From positions 1 through 61,257 of the forward strand of contig SVBX01000019.1 of the NCBI GenBank assembly GCA_015058655.1: DNA of 61,257 nt, in the 5' to 3' direction. The translations under genes were made by a program, and so were the position numbers. This DNA comes from Pseudoselenomonas ruminantium. GTDB taxonomy: Bacteria; Bacillota; Negativicutes; Selenomonadales; Selenomonadaceae. Positions 32,257 through 40,006 of the stretch are shown here, in pieces. The notes under the pieces were generated by a model. The model was not told where the DNA came from, did not search any database, and worked only from the letters and a program-made list of their open reading frames with translations. Each line of letters opens with the position of its first letter. Positions within the stretch are counted from its first letter, which is position 1.

Positions 32257-33425
32257 GTCCTCACCTCATGAAAAGAGCCTTTGAAGAAGCTCTCCAGCTT
32301 GTCAAAGGGGATATACCCATTCGTCCCGCCGTCGTAGAGGTCGCAATGAACGGCCCCGGGAATAATCATAAGCTCCTTATTGCCCACCGTCATGTTTTGT
32401 CCACCGGGATTTACGCCCGTCATTTTTTCAAAAGCATATTCGGAGAAATAACGGCTGTGCGCCTTTTCGCCATGAACGAGAAGGACGGGAGTCTCGATTT
32501 CGTCTGCGTAGGTGAGCTGGGGCATATTCATAAAAGTAAGCTGAGAGGTCAGATTGCGGCCGTTGTTGGAGTTGAGAGAACGAGGATGGTAGCCCCGCTT
32601 GGTTTTGTAGTAATCATAATACTGCTTGACGAAATCGGGGGCATCATCCGGCAAATTGTCGGGAACGCCGCCTTCATGGGCATAAGTTCCGCTCTTATAG
32701 TCTGCCGTGCGCTGGGCATTCAGTTTCCTGCGGTTCTCCATGCGTTCGCGCTTGATGGTGGCGGTATCCTTTTCATAATCAAAATAGCCGTTGGCTGTAA
32801 CCTTGCTCATGTCATACATGGTCATGATAGCGGATGCCTTGATTCTGGTGTCCATCGCGGCAGCGTTAAGCCCCAGGCCGCCCCAGCCGCAAATTCCGAT
32901 GATGCCGATTTTCTCCGGGTCAACATTCGGCTGCACAGAAAGGAAGTCCACGGCTGCGCTGAAATCCTCCGTGTTGATATCCGGGGATGTCATATAGCGG
33001 GGAGAGCCGCCGCTTTCTCCCGTATAGGAGGGGTCAAAGGCGATGGTTAAAAAGCCCCGCTCCGCCATGTTCTGCGCATAGAGGCCGGAATGCTGCTCCT
33101 TGACGGCTCCGAAAGCGCCGCAGACAGCAATGGCGGGCAGCTTGCCGACAGAATTCTTGGGCGTGTACATATCGGCTGCCAAAGTGATGCCGTAGCGATT
33201 GACAAAGGTCACTTTCCTATGGTCAACCTTGTCGCTTTTCGGGAAACACTTGTCCCACTTGGTGCCAAGATTCAACTTCTCTGCCTTCATGACGGCCATA
33301 TCGCCTCTGGCCTGATATTCCGGCGGCGTGATTCGCGCCGCCTCTGTAACTGTTTCCATTCCGATTCCTCCCATCATTCCCGTGCAAAGCAGGGTAGCCA
33401 GCATGAATTTCATTTTTTTGTTCAT
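32253..33425 (-). CDS. Exported alpha/beta hydrolase
   Basis: 390 residues. Signal peptide (MNKKMKFMLATLLCTGMMGG, cut near TVTEAA), then a DUF1100/X-Pro-peptidase-like hydrolase fold: YGITLAADMYTP, FLTIAFDPSYTGESGGSPRY, nucleophile-elbow-like region GIIGICGWGGLGLNAA (Cys in the GxCxG position instead of Ser), LLVHGEKAHS and PGAVHCDLYDG supplying acid and His. The Cys nucleophile resembles dienelactone-hydrolase relatives. ATGA overlap with the small gene upstream. Confidence 0.82.
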   Translation of the reverse strand: MNKKMKFMLATLLCTGMMGGIGMETVTEAARITPPEYQARGDMAVMKAEKLNLGTKWDKCFPKSDKVDHRKVTFVNRYGITLAADMYTPKNSVGKLPAIAVCGAFGAVKEQHSGLYAQNMAERGFLTIAFDPSYTGESGGSPRYMTSPDINTEDFSAAVDFLSVQPNVDPEKIGIIGICGWGGLGLNAAAMDTRIKASAIMTMYDMSKVTANGYFDYEKDTATIKRERMENRRKLNAQRTADYKSGTYAHEGGVPDNLPDDAPDFVKQYYDYYKTKRGYHPRSLNSNNGRNLTSQLTFMNMPQLTYADEIETPVLLVHGEKAHSRYFSEYAFEKMTGVNPGGQNMTVGNKELMIIPGAVHCDLYDGGTNGYIPFDKLESFFKGSFHEVRT

Positions 33426-33637
33426 TGTGATGGCATCCTTTCTTCTTTGTCCATGTTGCGCAGCAAGTAATCGAGACAGTCCAGCCGTCTTTGGTCGGCG
33501 TGAAGCTCCTCCATCAAAAAACATCTGTGGCGCAAGAGCCATTGTTTCGCTTCTTCCATCCTTCCGGCGCTGTACAGAGAGAGGATGGTGTCCGCCTGGC
33601 TCCGGCTGCACCCCGCATCCAGCAAGTTTTGCCGCAT
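33422..33637 (-). CDS. Small conserved protein coupled to hydrolase
   Basis: 71 residues (MRQNLLDAGCSRSQADTILS ... LLRHRCFLMEELHADQRRLD ... LLRNMDKEERMPSQ), mostly helical with no membrane segment. It starts the three-gene minus-strand operon and overlaps the hydrolase start by ATGA, which argues it is translated. Similar short helical proteins accompany hydrolase/flavodoxin operons next to LysR genes; function unknown. Confidence 0.65.
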   Translation of the reverse strand: MRQNLLDAGCSRSQADTILSLYSAGRMEEAKQWLLRHRCFLMEELHADQRRLDCLDYLLRNMDKEERMPSQ

Positions 33638-33754
33638 CCTCAGCACATCCTTCCTTGCCTGTCCTCTGGGTTCATTATAGCTGCTTGATTTCCATCGCGC
33701 TAATAGATATAATGAATATCGTGTTATTCTTATTTGGAATATCAGGGAGGTATC

Positions 33755-34639
33755 ATGGAGATTCGGACATTGCGCCACTTTCTGGCGGTGGCAAGGGAGG
33801 AAAACATGACCCGCGCCGCCGAAACATTGCATATCAGCCAGCCGACGCTTTCCAAAGAGCTGAAAGCATTGGAGTCGGAACTGGGGAAAAAACTTTTTAC
33901 CCGCAGCAGCTTCAGCATCCGCCTGACGGAGGAGGGGATGCTGCTGCGGGATCGGGCAGCAGATCTTGTGGATATGGCAGACCGGATAGAGAGCGAATTC
34001 CTGACTCTTTCCGACGTCACCGGCGGGGATATTTACCTGGGGCTTGCCGAGTCTTATCAGATACGTTATTTGGCAAGGGAGATAAAATTGTTGAAGGAAG
34101 CATATCCCGGCCTTCGCACACATATTGCCAGCGGTGACACGGAGCAAGTGGCAGACAGGCTCGACAAAGGGCTGCTGGATTTTGCCGTCCTTGCCGAAGA
34201 GCCGAATCTTCGCAAGTACAACGCACTTGCCTTTCCGGCTGAAGATGTATGGGGGCTTATCATGCCCGAGGGGGATTCCCTCAGCGAAAAATCGTTTATC
34301 TGTTTCGAGGATCTTCTCGGCTTGCCGCTTTTTTGCTCTGCCCAAGCATGGAATGGCGAGGTTGCCAGGTGGTGCGGCGGGCGGCAGGAAGAGCTCTCCT
34401 TGGAGGGTTCCTTCAAGCTGACATATAATGGTTCGGTATTTGTCCGGGAGGGATTGGGATATCTGCTGTCCTTTGACCGTCTGGTGGATACATCGAAAAG
34501 AAGCGGGCTATGCTTTCGCCCGCTCTCTCCGAGGCTGACAACAAAGCTATACCTCGTTTGGAAGAAGTACCCGACATTTTCACCGATAGCAGAGCGCTTC
34601 CTGCAAAAAATAAAGCAGGTCTTTTTGCCGATACGATAG
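33755..34639 (+). CDS. LysR-family transcriptional regulator
   Basis: 294 residues from the ATG at 33755 after GGGAGG. HTH MEIRTLRHFLAVAREENMTR, AAETLHISQPTLSKELKALE; effector domain GGDIYLGLAESYQIRYLARE, LDFAVLAEEPNLRKYNALAF. Transcribed away from the small protein-hydrolase-flavoprotein operon with a 117-bp shared promoter region, so it very likely regulates that operon. Confidence 0.9.
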   Translation: MEIRTLRHFLAVAREENMTRAAETLHISQPTLSKELKALESELGKKLFTRSSFSIRLTEEGMLLRDRAADLVDMADRIESEFLTLSDVTGGDIYLGLAESYQIRYLAREIKLLKEAYPGLRTHIASGDTEQVADRLDKGLLDFAVLAEEPNLRKYNALAFPAEDVWGLIMPEGDSLSEKSFICFEDLLGLPLFCSAQAWNGEVARWCGGRQEELSLEGSFKLTYNGSVFVREGLGYLLSFDRLVDTSKRSGLCFRPLSPRLTTKLYLVWKKYPTFSPIAERFLQKIKQVFLPIR

Positions 34640-34779
34640 GTGGTAGCACGATATCGGGTATCGCCCGTTTTCCCGTCTCGCTCATTTCCCATCGGCGAAT
34701 CGTTTTCTTTGTCCCCAAGTCACCAAACGATGCCTTAAAGAAGCCCGTTCTCCAAGAACAATTATCCAACGATGGGATT

Positions 34780-34888
34780 TTGAAGACAGATGCACAATCA
34801 AATTTCGTGTCGTAAAGTTTCTCATAAACGACCCTGACACGGGAAAAGACGCTTGGGAGGTTCTGGTTACGAATCGTGGCGATATGTG
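34780..34888 (+). pseudogene. DDE (IS4-like) transposase fragment
   Basis: IKFRVVKFLINDPDTGKDAW, EVLVTNRGDM, stop. The R-x-V-x-F-x-I...E-x-L-VTN pattern recalls the beta-strand insertion region of IS4-type transposases. Only ~35 residues and no catalytic motif. The rest of 34640-35040 has no recognisable gene. Confidence 0.4.
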
Positions 34889-34898
34889 ACGAAAATAG

Positions 34899-34945
34899 AA
34901 GTCTCCCATGCTTGGACTTAGCCTGTCCGTGCATGGGAGACTTTT
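34899..34945. terminator. Strong hairpin terminator
   Basis: AAGTCTCCCATGC pairs with GCATGGGAGACTT, followed by TT; a 13-bp perfect stem. Confidence 0.7.
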
Positions 34946-35003
34946 CTGGTGCCTTAGCTTAATAGCTTTTGGCACAAGAAAGAGGTCAGATCGAAATCTA
35001 ACC

Positions 35004-35027
35004 CCTAACTTAATGACATTGCGGTAA
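35004..35027 (-). mobile_element. IS end remnant (AATGTCATTAAGTTA type), inverted copy
   Basis: CCTAACTTAATGACATTGCG is the reverse complement of the ends at 29034 and 48600. With the DDE-transposase fragment about 120 bp to the left, it may be the right end of that element. Confidence 0.45.
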
Positions 35028-35067
35028 CGGGGGGGATTTTTCTTTTGTGGCGAATATGTGTAAAATA

Positions 35068-35283
35068 TCAGGTTTTGGGTTTATCCGTCAGGGAATTCAT
35101 GTCCCGTGGCGGCATAGGCGTGCCGGCAGCAGCTACATAATCAAGGTCTTCCAGGGAGAGTTTCCTGCGATCCTTGTGGGCGGGAGCCTGGCAGCGTACA
35201 TCATGCAGTTTGGTGCGGAGGCTTTCTTTTATTTTGCTGAACCGGGAAAAATCCAAGTCTTTGTATTCACGCTCAATAATCAT
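35068..35283 (-). CDS. Small protein with DLDYVAAAG motif, possible export-leader peptide
   Basis: 71 residues with AAAGGAG upstream. A charged helical N-terminus (MIIEREYKDLDFSRFSKIKE) leads to KLSLEDLDYVAAAGTPMPPR and a short hydrophilic tail. The LSLEDLDYVAAAG stretch resembles the L-x-x-x-E-L-x-x-V-x-GG cleavage region of exported peptides, but lies near the C-terminus and has AG rather than GG. Divergent from the ECF sigma gene. It could be a very short cargo on a long leader, or a regulator of sigma; neither is shown. Confidence 0.55.
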   Translation of the reverse strand: MIIEREYKDLDFSRFSKIKESLRTKLHDVRCQAPAHKDRRKLSLEDLDYVAAAGTPMPPRDMNSLTDKPKT

Positions 35284-35989
35284 GTTGATTTCTCCTTTAT
35301 GTAAAGTGCTATAATTATCTTATCGCTTATACATACGATTGTAAATCCAGGACATTACAAGAAAATCTGAATTTGGAAGGAAAATTTATTATGGAAACTA
35401 TTGGATTGGTACCGGCAAGCCGCTGGAATAACTTGGCCATAGAGGCTTTGCGTGACGAGGCGGCTTTTGATGAGTTGTACGGTCACTTCTTTCCCATCAT
35501 CTACAATGTGATTTACGTACGGGTGAAGAATAGAGCCATTGCTGATGATATTGTCGGTGACACCTTCATGAAGATGACCCAGAACCTGGCTGCTTTTGAC
35601 CCTGAAAAGGCTTCCTTTGCTACCTGGCTGTCCCGCATCGCCATGCGGACCCTGACTGACTATTACCGTTGGCAGAGCCACAGGCAGAATGTGGAGTGGG
35701 ATGATGTGTTCTCTCCCGCTGTGGAGGCAAAGACAGGCCTGAGGGGCATCTGCTGGAGAAAGAGGGCAAGAAGGAGCTCCTGCTGGCGCTGGACAAGCTC
35801 TCTGAGCGGGAGCAGCACATTGTACATCTGAAGTTCTGGGGTGAGATGTCTAACATATTTAGCCAGAGGTCTCCCGCCTCTATAGGCGGGAGGTGAATGG
35901 CGTTCCAAAACTTTTTCTCCATTCCCCCATATTTTATCGTGAAACGATAAGGTTATGGTATACTTATTTGTATGAGAGGAGGTGATTTT

Positions 35990-37264
35990 TTGAAAAAGGT
36001 AAACGAACTACCCTACAACTATGGCGTAAAGATGAGAATATTTCCATCCAGTATACAAAAGCGTGTCATCGACAAGAACATCGACTTTTCTCGCTTTTAC
36101 TGGAATCAATTAGTGGCTGCAAACAAAGAAATAGCCTTTTTGAGGCATAATGAATCGTTGGTTTGGCCATGGGTTGATGCTCGTATCGCACGCTTACGGG
36201 AAATTGCCAATCCTAACTGCAAACTTCTGAAGCAGATGTTTCCTTTTGCAAACGACAATGATATTGACAAAACATCCCTCATGCAAGTCAAAGCAAACTA
36301 TGTAAGTGCATGGAAATTATGCAAGAAAGTGCCGTCAACCAAGCCACCAACATTTCACAAGAAGCATGCTTTCGGCAGTTATCAGTCATCAACCAAGTAC
36401 GACAAGCATAAGCATGAGAGAGCCACCATCTTCAATAGCGAGAACATCCGCTTTTTGGACAGCAAACATGTTCAACTGACAAAAATCGGCAGGATACGTG
36501 TCGGATTATCACAAAAGCGATATCTCCGACTAAAAGAGTTATGCGATAATGGCTTTGAATTACGTATTTCCAAGGCGACTATTTCCCGTGACTCATGCGG
36601 AGACTACTACGTGGCTTTTCAGATTGCCTCTGATACTCTTATCGAGGGCGGATTCAGCAAGACTGGTTCAAGACTTGGTATCGACCTGAATCTTGAGAAC
36701 TTCCTGACTGACTCGAATGGGAATGTTGTAGAAAATCCCCGATACTATCGTCAGGCTAGAACTCAGTTGGCAAAGGCTCAACGCAAACTTGGTAAAAGGT
36801 GCGCCCGTGCAAGAAAAGAAAAGCGTCCTCTTCGTAAGGCAAAAAACTATCAGAAGCAACGTAAGCTGGTTGCTAAAATACAGCGTAGGGTACTCAGACG
36901 CAGGCAAGCGTTTCTGGACGAACTTTCCACAACACTCATCAAGAACCACGATCTGGTTGCGGCAGAAGAACTCAGAAGCAAGAACCTGCTGAAGAATCAT
37001 GCACTTTCCATGTCGATTGCTGACGTCGGATGGCGGATATTCCTTACTATGCTGGAATACAAAGCTATAATCCACGGCAAGGAGTTCCGTACCGTAGACC
37101 CCAGGAACACCACCCAGACATGCTCATGCTGCGGGCATGTACTGAAAGGCAAGCATAAGCTCACACTAAAAGACCGTGAGTGGACATGCCCTAAATGCGG
37201 GCAGTATCACAATTCGCGAGACCATAATGCAGCTAAGAATATACTGGCAAAAGCTCTTGCTTAG
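35990..37264 (+). CDS. tnpB: TnpB RNA-guided nuclease
   Basis: 424 residues from a TTG at 35990, 7 nt after AGGAGGTGA. RuvC-like site complete: Asp in RLGIDLNLENFLT, Glu in VAAEELRSKNL, Asp in NSRDHNAAKNIL; zinc ribbon CSCCGHVL...CPKCG. Basic, arginine/lysine-rich middle. TnpB proteins use an omega RNA from the element's right end to cut DNA matching the flanking target. Full length with no breaks, so it may be active. Confidence 0.92.
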   Translation: MKKVNELPYNYGVKMRIFPSSIQKRVIDKNIDFSRFYWNQLVAANKEIAFLRHNESLVWPWVDARIARLREIANPNCKLLKQMFPFANDNDIDKTSLMQVKANYVSAWKLCKKVPSTKPPTFHKKHAFGSYQSSTKYDKHKHERATIFNSENIRFLDSKHVQLTKIGRIRVGLSQKRYLRLKELCDNGFELRISKATISRDSCGDYYVAFQIASDTLIEGGFSKTGSRLGIDLNLENFLTDSNGNVVENPRYYRQARTQLAKAQRKLGKRCARARKEKRPLRKAKNYQKQRKLVAKIQRRVLRRRQAFLDELSTTLIKNHDLVAAEELRSKNLLKNHALSMSIADVGWRIFLTMLEYKAIIHGKEFRTVDPRNTTQTCSCCGHVLKGKHKLTLKDREWTCPKCGQYHNSRDHNAAKNILAKALA

Positions 37265-37484
37265 CAGAGCGGTATCCCTTCCGTTGGCAACGAACGGACT
37301 GGAGTGCTGTGCATACTCCAGAATGCCCTTGGTAACTCCGGGGTCTCTGCGGCAACAGAAGCAATTCTGATGTCGTAAGCCTCGTATATCTAGGGAATTT
37401 GCAGCAATCATTAGCAACTACGGCTAATGTGCCCTGCAAGCTCCCTCCTCAAAATCCGAAGGATTTAGGAGGGAGTCGTTGACC
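37265..37484 (+). ncRNA. Putative omega (right-end) guide RNA of tnpB
   Basis: The 220 nt between the tnpB stop and the element boundary include several short pairings and the terminal hairpin at 37441-37475. In known TnpB systems this region forms the omega RNA, and the guide is the flanking DNA, here AAGGAAATAGCCGAGAGCAT from the sigma gene. Confidence 0.55.
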
Positions 37485-37636
37485 AAGGAAATAGCCGAGA
37501 GCATGGACATGACAGCATCAAATGTAGGGGTTATCCTCCACAGGGCCATGGCGCAGCTGCAGAAGATCTTGGGCAGAGAATAATACTAGCGGCAGCAGTT
37601 TTCACAATGCTGCCGCTGAAATACAGGTAACAGGCT

Positions 37637-37726
37637 GGGGCGTGCTGATTGAATGAGCCTAGTCCGGATTTGCAGGGATAGCCAAGACCTGCGAGGATGG
37701 GCTGGGTGAATTAATCAACACGCCCC
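37637..37726. mobile_element. MITE-like element, copy 1
   Basis: 90 bp with terminal inverted repeats GGGGCGTGCTGATTGAATGA and TGAATTAATCAACACGCCCC. The ends match the larger copy at 42351-42516. It lies between the sigma gene and the export operon and may also terminate sigma transcription (TTTT follows). Confidence 0.72.
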
Positions 37727-37831
37727 TTTTCCTTGGGCAAATGTTGCTGTAGAATAGGGGAGAATGAAAAATTTTTATCAAATATGTTGCAAGCGAAACA
37801 TCAGACATGCAGACCTTTAAGGAGCCTTGAT

Positions 37832-39001
37832 ATGAAAAAAATCTTCAGCCTGGGTATTGTCATTATCCTCCTGCTGGCAGCTGCCATTGTCATCTGGGGG
37901 GCGTGGCTCAACTACAGTGATGAGAATCAGATAGCAACGCGCATGGACAGCCGTGCCGTGGAGCTGACGGCGGCACGGGCGGAGGTGCGGGATTTTGCGC
38001 CTACGGTTGAGCTGGATGCCTTGCGCTTTTCCAGCGACAGCATCGCGGATGCAGTGGCCCTTACGGAGGGGCGCATTGTGCAGTGGCATGCCGCCAAGAA
38101 CGACACGGTGGCCAAGGGGCAGCTGCTCTTGTCCATGATGAACGAGAATATCCCCCTGCGCATCCAGCAGGCAGAAAGCGCCATCAGCCGGGCTGAGGCT
38201 GCTCTGGCTCAGGCCAACAATGCCTACCAGCGCCAGGGGCGGCTGCTGGCCCGCCGGGCTACATCCAAGGAGAAGTACGAGGAGGCCGAGGCCCAGTACA
38301 TGGCGGCCCAAGGTTCCCTGCGGGAGGCCCAGGCCCAGCGTGATCAGTGCCTGGTGCAGCAGGACTGGCTCAATGTGGTTTCGCCTGTGGACGGGCAGGT
38401 GCTGATCATCTACCAGCGGGAGGGCTCCTATGTGCAGCCAGGCACCCCTGTGGCTTTGGTGGGTAATTTTGACTGGCTGCGCTTTTCCCTGAGCATGAAG
38501 GACATTGAGGCCAACCATCTGGAGCTGGGGGAGGCAGGGTACCTGAAATTCCCAAACAGCAAGCTGGCTGGCAAGGTCTATGATACGGACTACGGCGCAG
38601 GCAACAAGGGACAGGGCACGGAAATCAAGGCTGTCCTGAAGGAAATCGTGCCACCCCTGTCGGAGCCGGCGGATATGCGCCGCACGGAGTGGGCGGTGGA
38701 CAACCGCACGGGGCTCTTGGAAGCCATGGTCTACACGGGCATCACCATGCGCATGGGCAGTACCTACAAGGCACTTACGGTGCCGCTGGCGGCCATGGCT
38801 GACAAGGACCATGACGCAGTGTATGTGGTGGACAGCGAGGGCATCATCCACCGGCGGAAGGTGACAGCCGGGGCCGATGACCACAAATACATTGAGATTT
38901 ACTCCGGCCTGGAGCCGGGCGAGCTGGTAGTGGTAGGCAGTTTTGAAGGCCTGGAAGATGGCATGAAGGTGGAGGCTGATGTGGAAGGGGATGAGAGATG
39001 A
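37832..39001 (+). CDS. Membrane fusion (HlyD/RND-type) adaptor protein
   Basis: 389 residues from the ATG at 37832 after AAGGAG. One N-terminal membrane helix (FSLGIVIILLLAAAIVIWGA), biotinyl-lipoyl halves around EGRIVQWHAAKNDTVAKGQL and VVSPVDGQVLIIYQREGSYV, and a coiled-coil hairpin (IQQAESAISRAEAALAQANN ...) between. This is a periplasmic adaptor bridging inner-membrane transporter and TolC-like channel. First gene of the five-gene export operon, ATGA overlap with the next. Confidence 0.85.
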   Translation: MKKIFSLGIVIILLLAAAIVIWGAWLNYSDENQIATRMDSRAVELTAARAEVRDFAPTVELDALRFSSDSIADAVALTEGRIVQWHAAKNDTVAKGQLLLSMMNENIPLRIQQAESAISRAEAALAQANNAYQRQGRLLARRATSKEKYEEAEAQYMAAQGSLREAQAQRDQCLVQQDWLNVVSPVDGQVLIIYQREGSYVQPGTPVALVGNFDWLRFSLSMKDIEANHLELGEAGYLKFPNSKLAGKVYDTDYGAGNKGQGTEIKAVLKEIVPPLSEPADMRRTEWAVDNRTGLLEAMVYTGITMRMGSTYKALTVPLAAMADKDHDAVYVVDSEGIIHRRKVTAGADDHKYIEIYSGLEPGELVVVGSFEGLEDGMKVEADVEGDER

Positions 39002-40002
39002 TGGCTGAGGAAAAGAAAAACGAGGGTGCGGCAGCTCGCTGGGGCCGCACCGGGAACCAGATCTTCAGCAAGGAAGCCCTGGACAAGATGCGCTCTCCGG
39101 AGAAGCTGGACACCACTATGACCATCACCACCCCCATTGGCTGGATGGGGCTTATCGCCGTGGCGGTGATGCTGCTGGCGGTGGTGATCTGGTCTATCTT
39201 CGGTTCCTTCACAGTGAAGGCTGACGGCATGGGGCTTATCATGGATCCCTCCGGGGTGGCGAAGATCTCCACCCTTTCCGGGGGCACTCTGGACGAATTG
39301 TACGTGCACCCCGGGGACACGGTGGAGAAGGGGGGGCTTATTGCCCATGTGAGCATGGTGCAGGAGGAGGCTGCCACCCGCATGGCCCAGCTGGGTCCGG
39401 AGCTGGCCGCTTCTATGCGTGATGCCGCTTCCCGGGTCCGGGAATTCGATTCCCGCCGCTACCAGAAAGAAGCCACAGAGTATGTCTACTCTTCCTATAA
39501 TGGCACCGTGGATGAAGTCATGTTGGAAGAAGGCAGCGTGGTAAGCAGCGGCACTCCCGTTGCCACCGTGCGCATTGACGGGGGCAGGAGCCACCTGAAG
39601 GGGGTGCTCTACATTCCCGTGGCCAAGGGCAAGCGGGTGGAGAAGGGGCAGACCATCCAGCTGGCTCCCAATGGGGTGGACGTGTCACAGACGGGGAGCC
39701 TTTTGGGCACCGTGCGCTCTGTTTCCCAGTACCCTGTCTCTGTGCAGAATATGCAGAAGACCCTGGGCAACGAGCAGCTGGCCCAGTGGATTCTCTCCTC
39801 CCAGCAGAGCTCCCTGATGGAGATAAGTTTCGATCTGGTGAAAGACCCCTCCGACAAGTCCGGTTACCTCTGGACTTCCAAGGTGGGGGAGCATAAGCCC
39901 ATCACCGCCGGCAGCTTTGTCACCGGCTCTGTTATCATCGAGCGGCGGCCTCCCATTGAGAAGGTTTTTTATAAGCTGAGTCAGTGGCTGAGGGGCAGGT
40001 GA
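38998..40002 (+). CDS. NHLM-type export system secretion protein (HlyD-like)
   Basis: 334 residues. The N-terminal FSKEALDKMRSPEKLDTTMT, then TPIGWMGLIAVAVMLLAVVI membrane helix and a lipoyl-like half (GGTLDELYVHPGDTVEKGGL) are characteristic of the adaptor found with NHLM bacteriocin exporters. Two adaptors in one operon is unusual: this one likely serves the ABC proteins, the preceding one the outer-membrane channel. Confidence 0.85.
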   Translation: MMAEEKKNEGAAARWGRTGNQIFSKEALDKMRSPEKLDTTMTITTPIGWMGLIAVAVMLLAVVIWSIFGSFTVKADGMGLIMDPSGVAKISTLSGGTLDELYVHPGDTVEKGGLIAHVSMVQEEAATRMAQLGPELAASMRDAASRVREFDSRRYQKEATEYVYSSYNGTVDEVMLEEGSVVSSGTPVATVRIDGGRSHLKGVLYIPVAKGKRVEKGQTIQLAPNGVDVSQTGSLLGTVRSVSQYPVSVQNMQKTLGNEQLAQWILSSQQSSLMEISFDLVKDPSDKSGYLWTSKVGEHKPITAGSFVTGSVIIERRPPIEKVFYKLSQWLRGR

Positions 40003-40006
40003 GGGT

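Larger units (their letters stand above)
35855..37484 (+). mobile_element. IS605-type, tnpB-only insertion in the sigma gene
   Basis: About 1.63 kb with subterminal hairpins at both ends (left CTCCCGCCT-CTAT-AGGCGGGAG at 35871-35892; right CTCCCTCCT...AGGAGGGAG at 37441-37475), no target duplication, and insertion after TCTAAC. No tnpA inside, so it would need a Y1 transposase in trans. Boundaries are inferred from the rejoined sigma reading frame. Confidence 0.78.
35391..37583 (+). pseudogene. ECF sigma factor gene, frameshifted and split by a TnpB element
   Basis: 5' part: ATG at 35391 after GGAAGG; EAAFDELYGHFFPIIYNVIY-like region 2 with DEAAFDELYGHFFP, DDIVGDTFMKMTQNL and TWLSRIAMRTLTDYYRW. 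Near 35730 the frame shifts by one base (VEAK to RPEGHLLEKEGKKELLLALD), then region 4 begins LSEREQHIVHLKFWGEMSN. After the insertion (35855-37484) it resumes KEIAESMDMTASNVGVILHR, AMAQLQKILGRE, stop. Clean removal of the insertion rejoins SN-KEIAES in frame. A repaired protein would be about 170 residues. It lies just before the export operon and is the obvious candidate for the GG-gene promoters. Confidence 0.85.
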
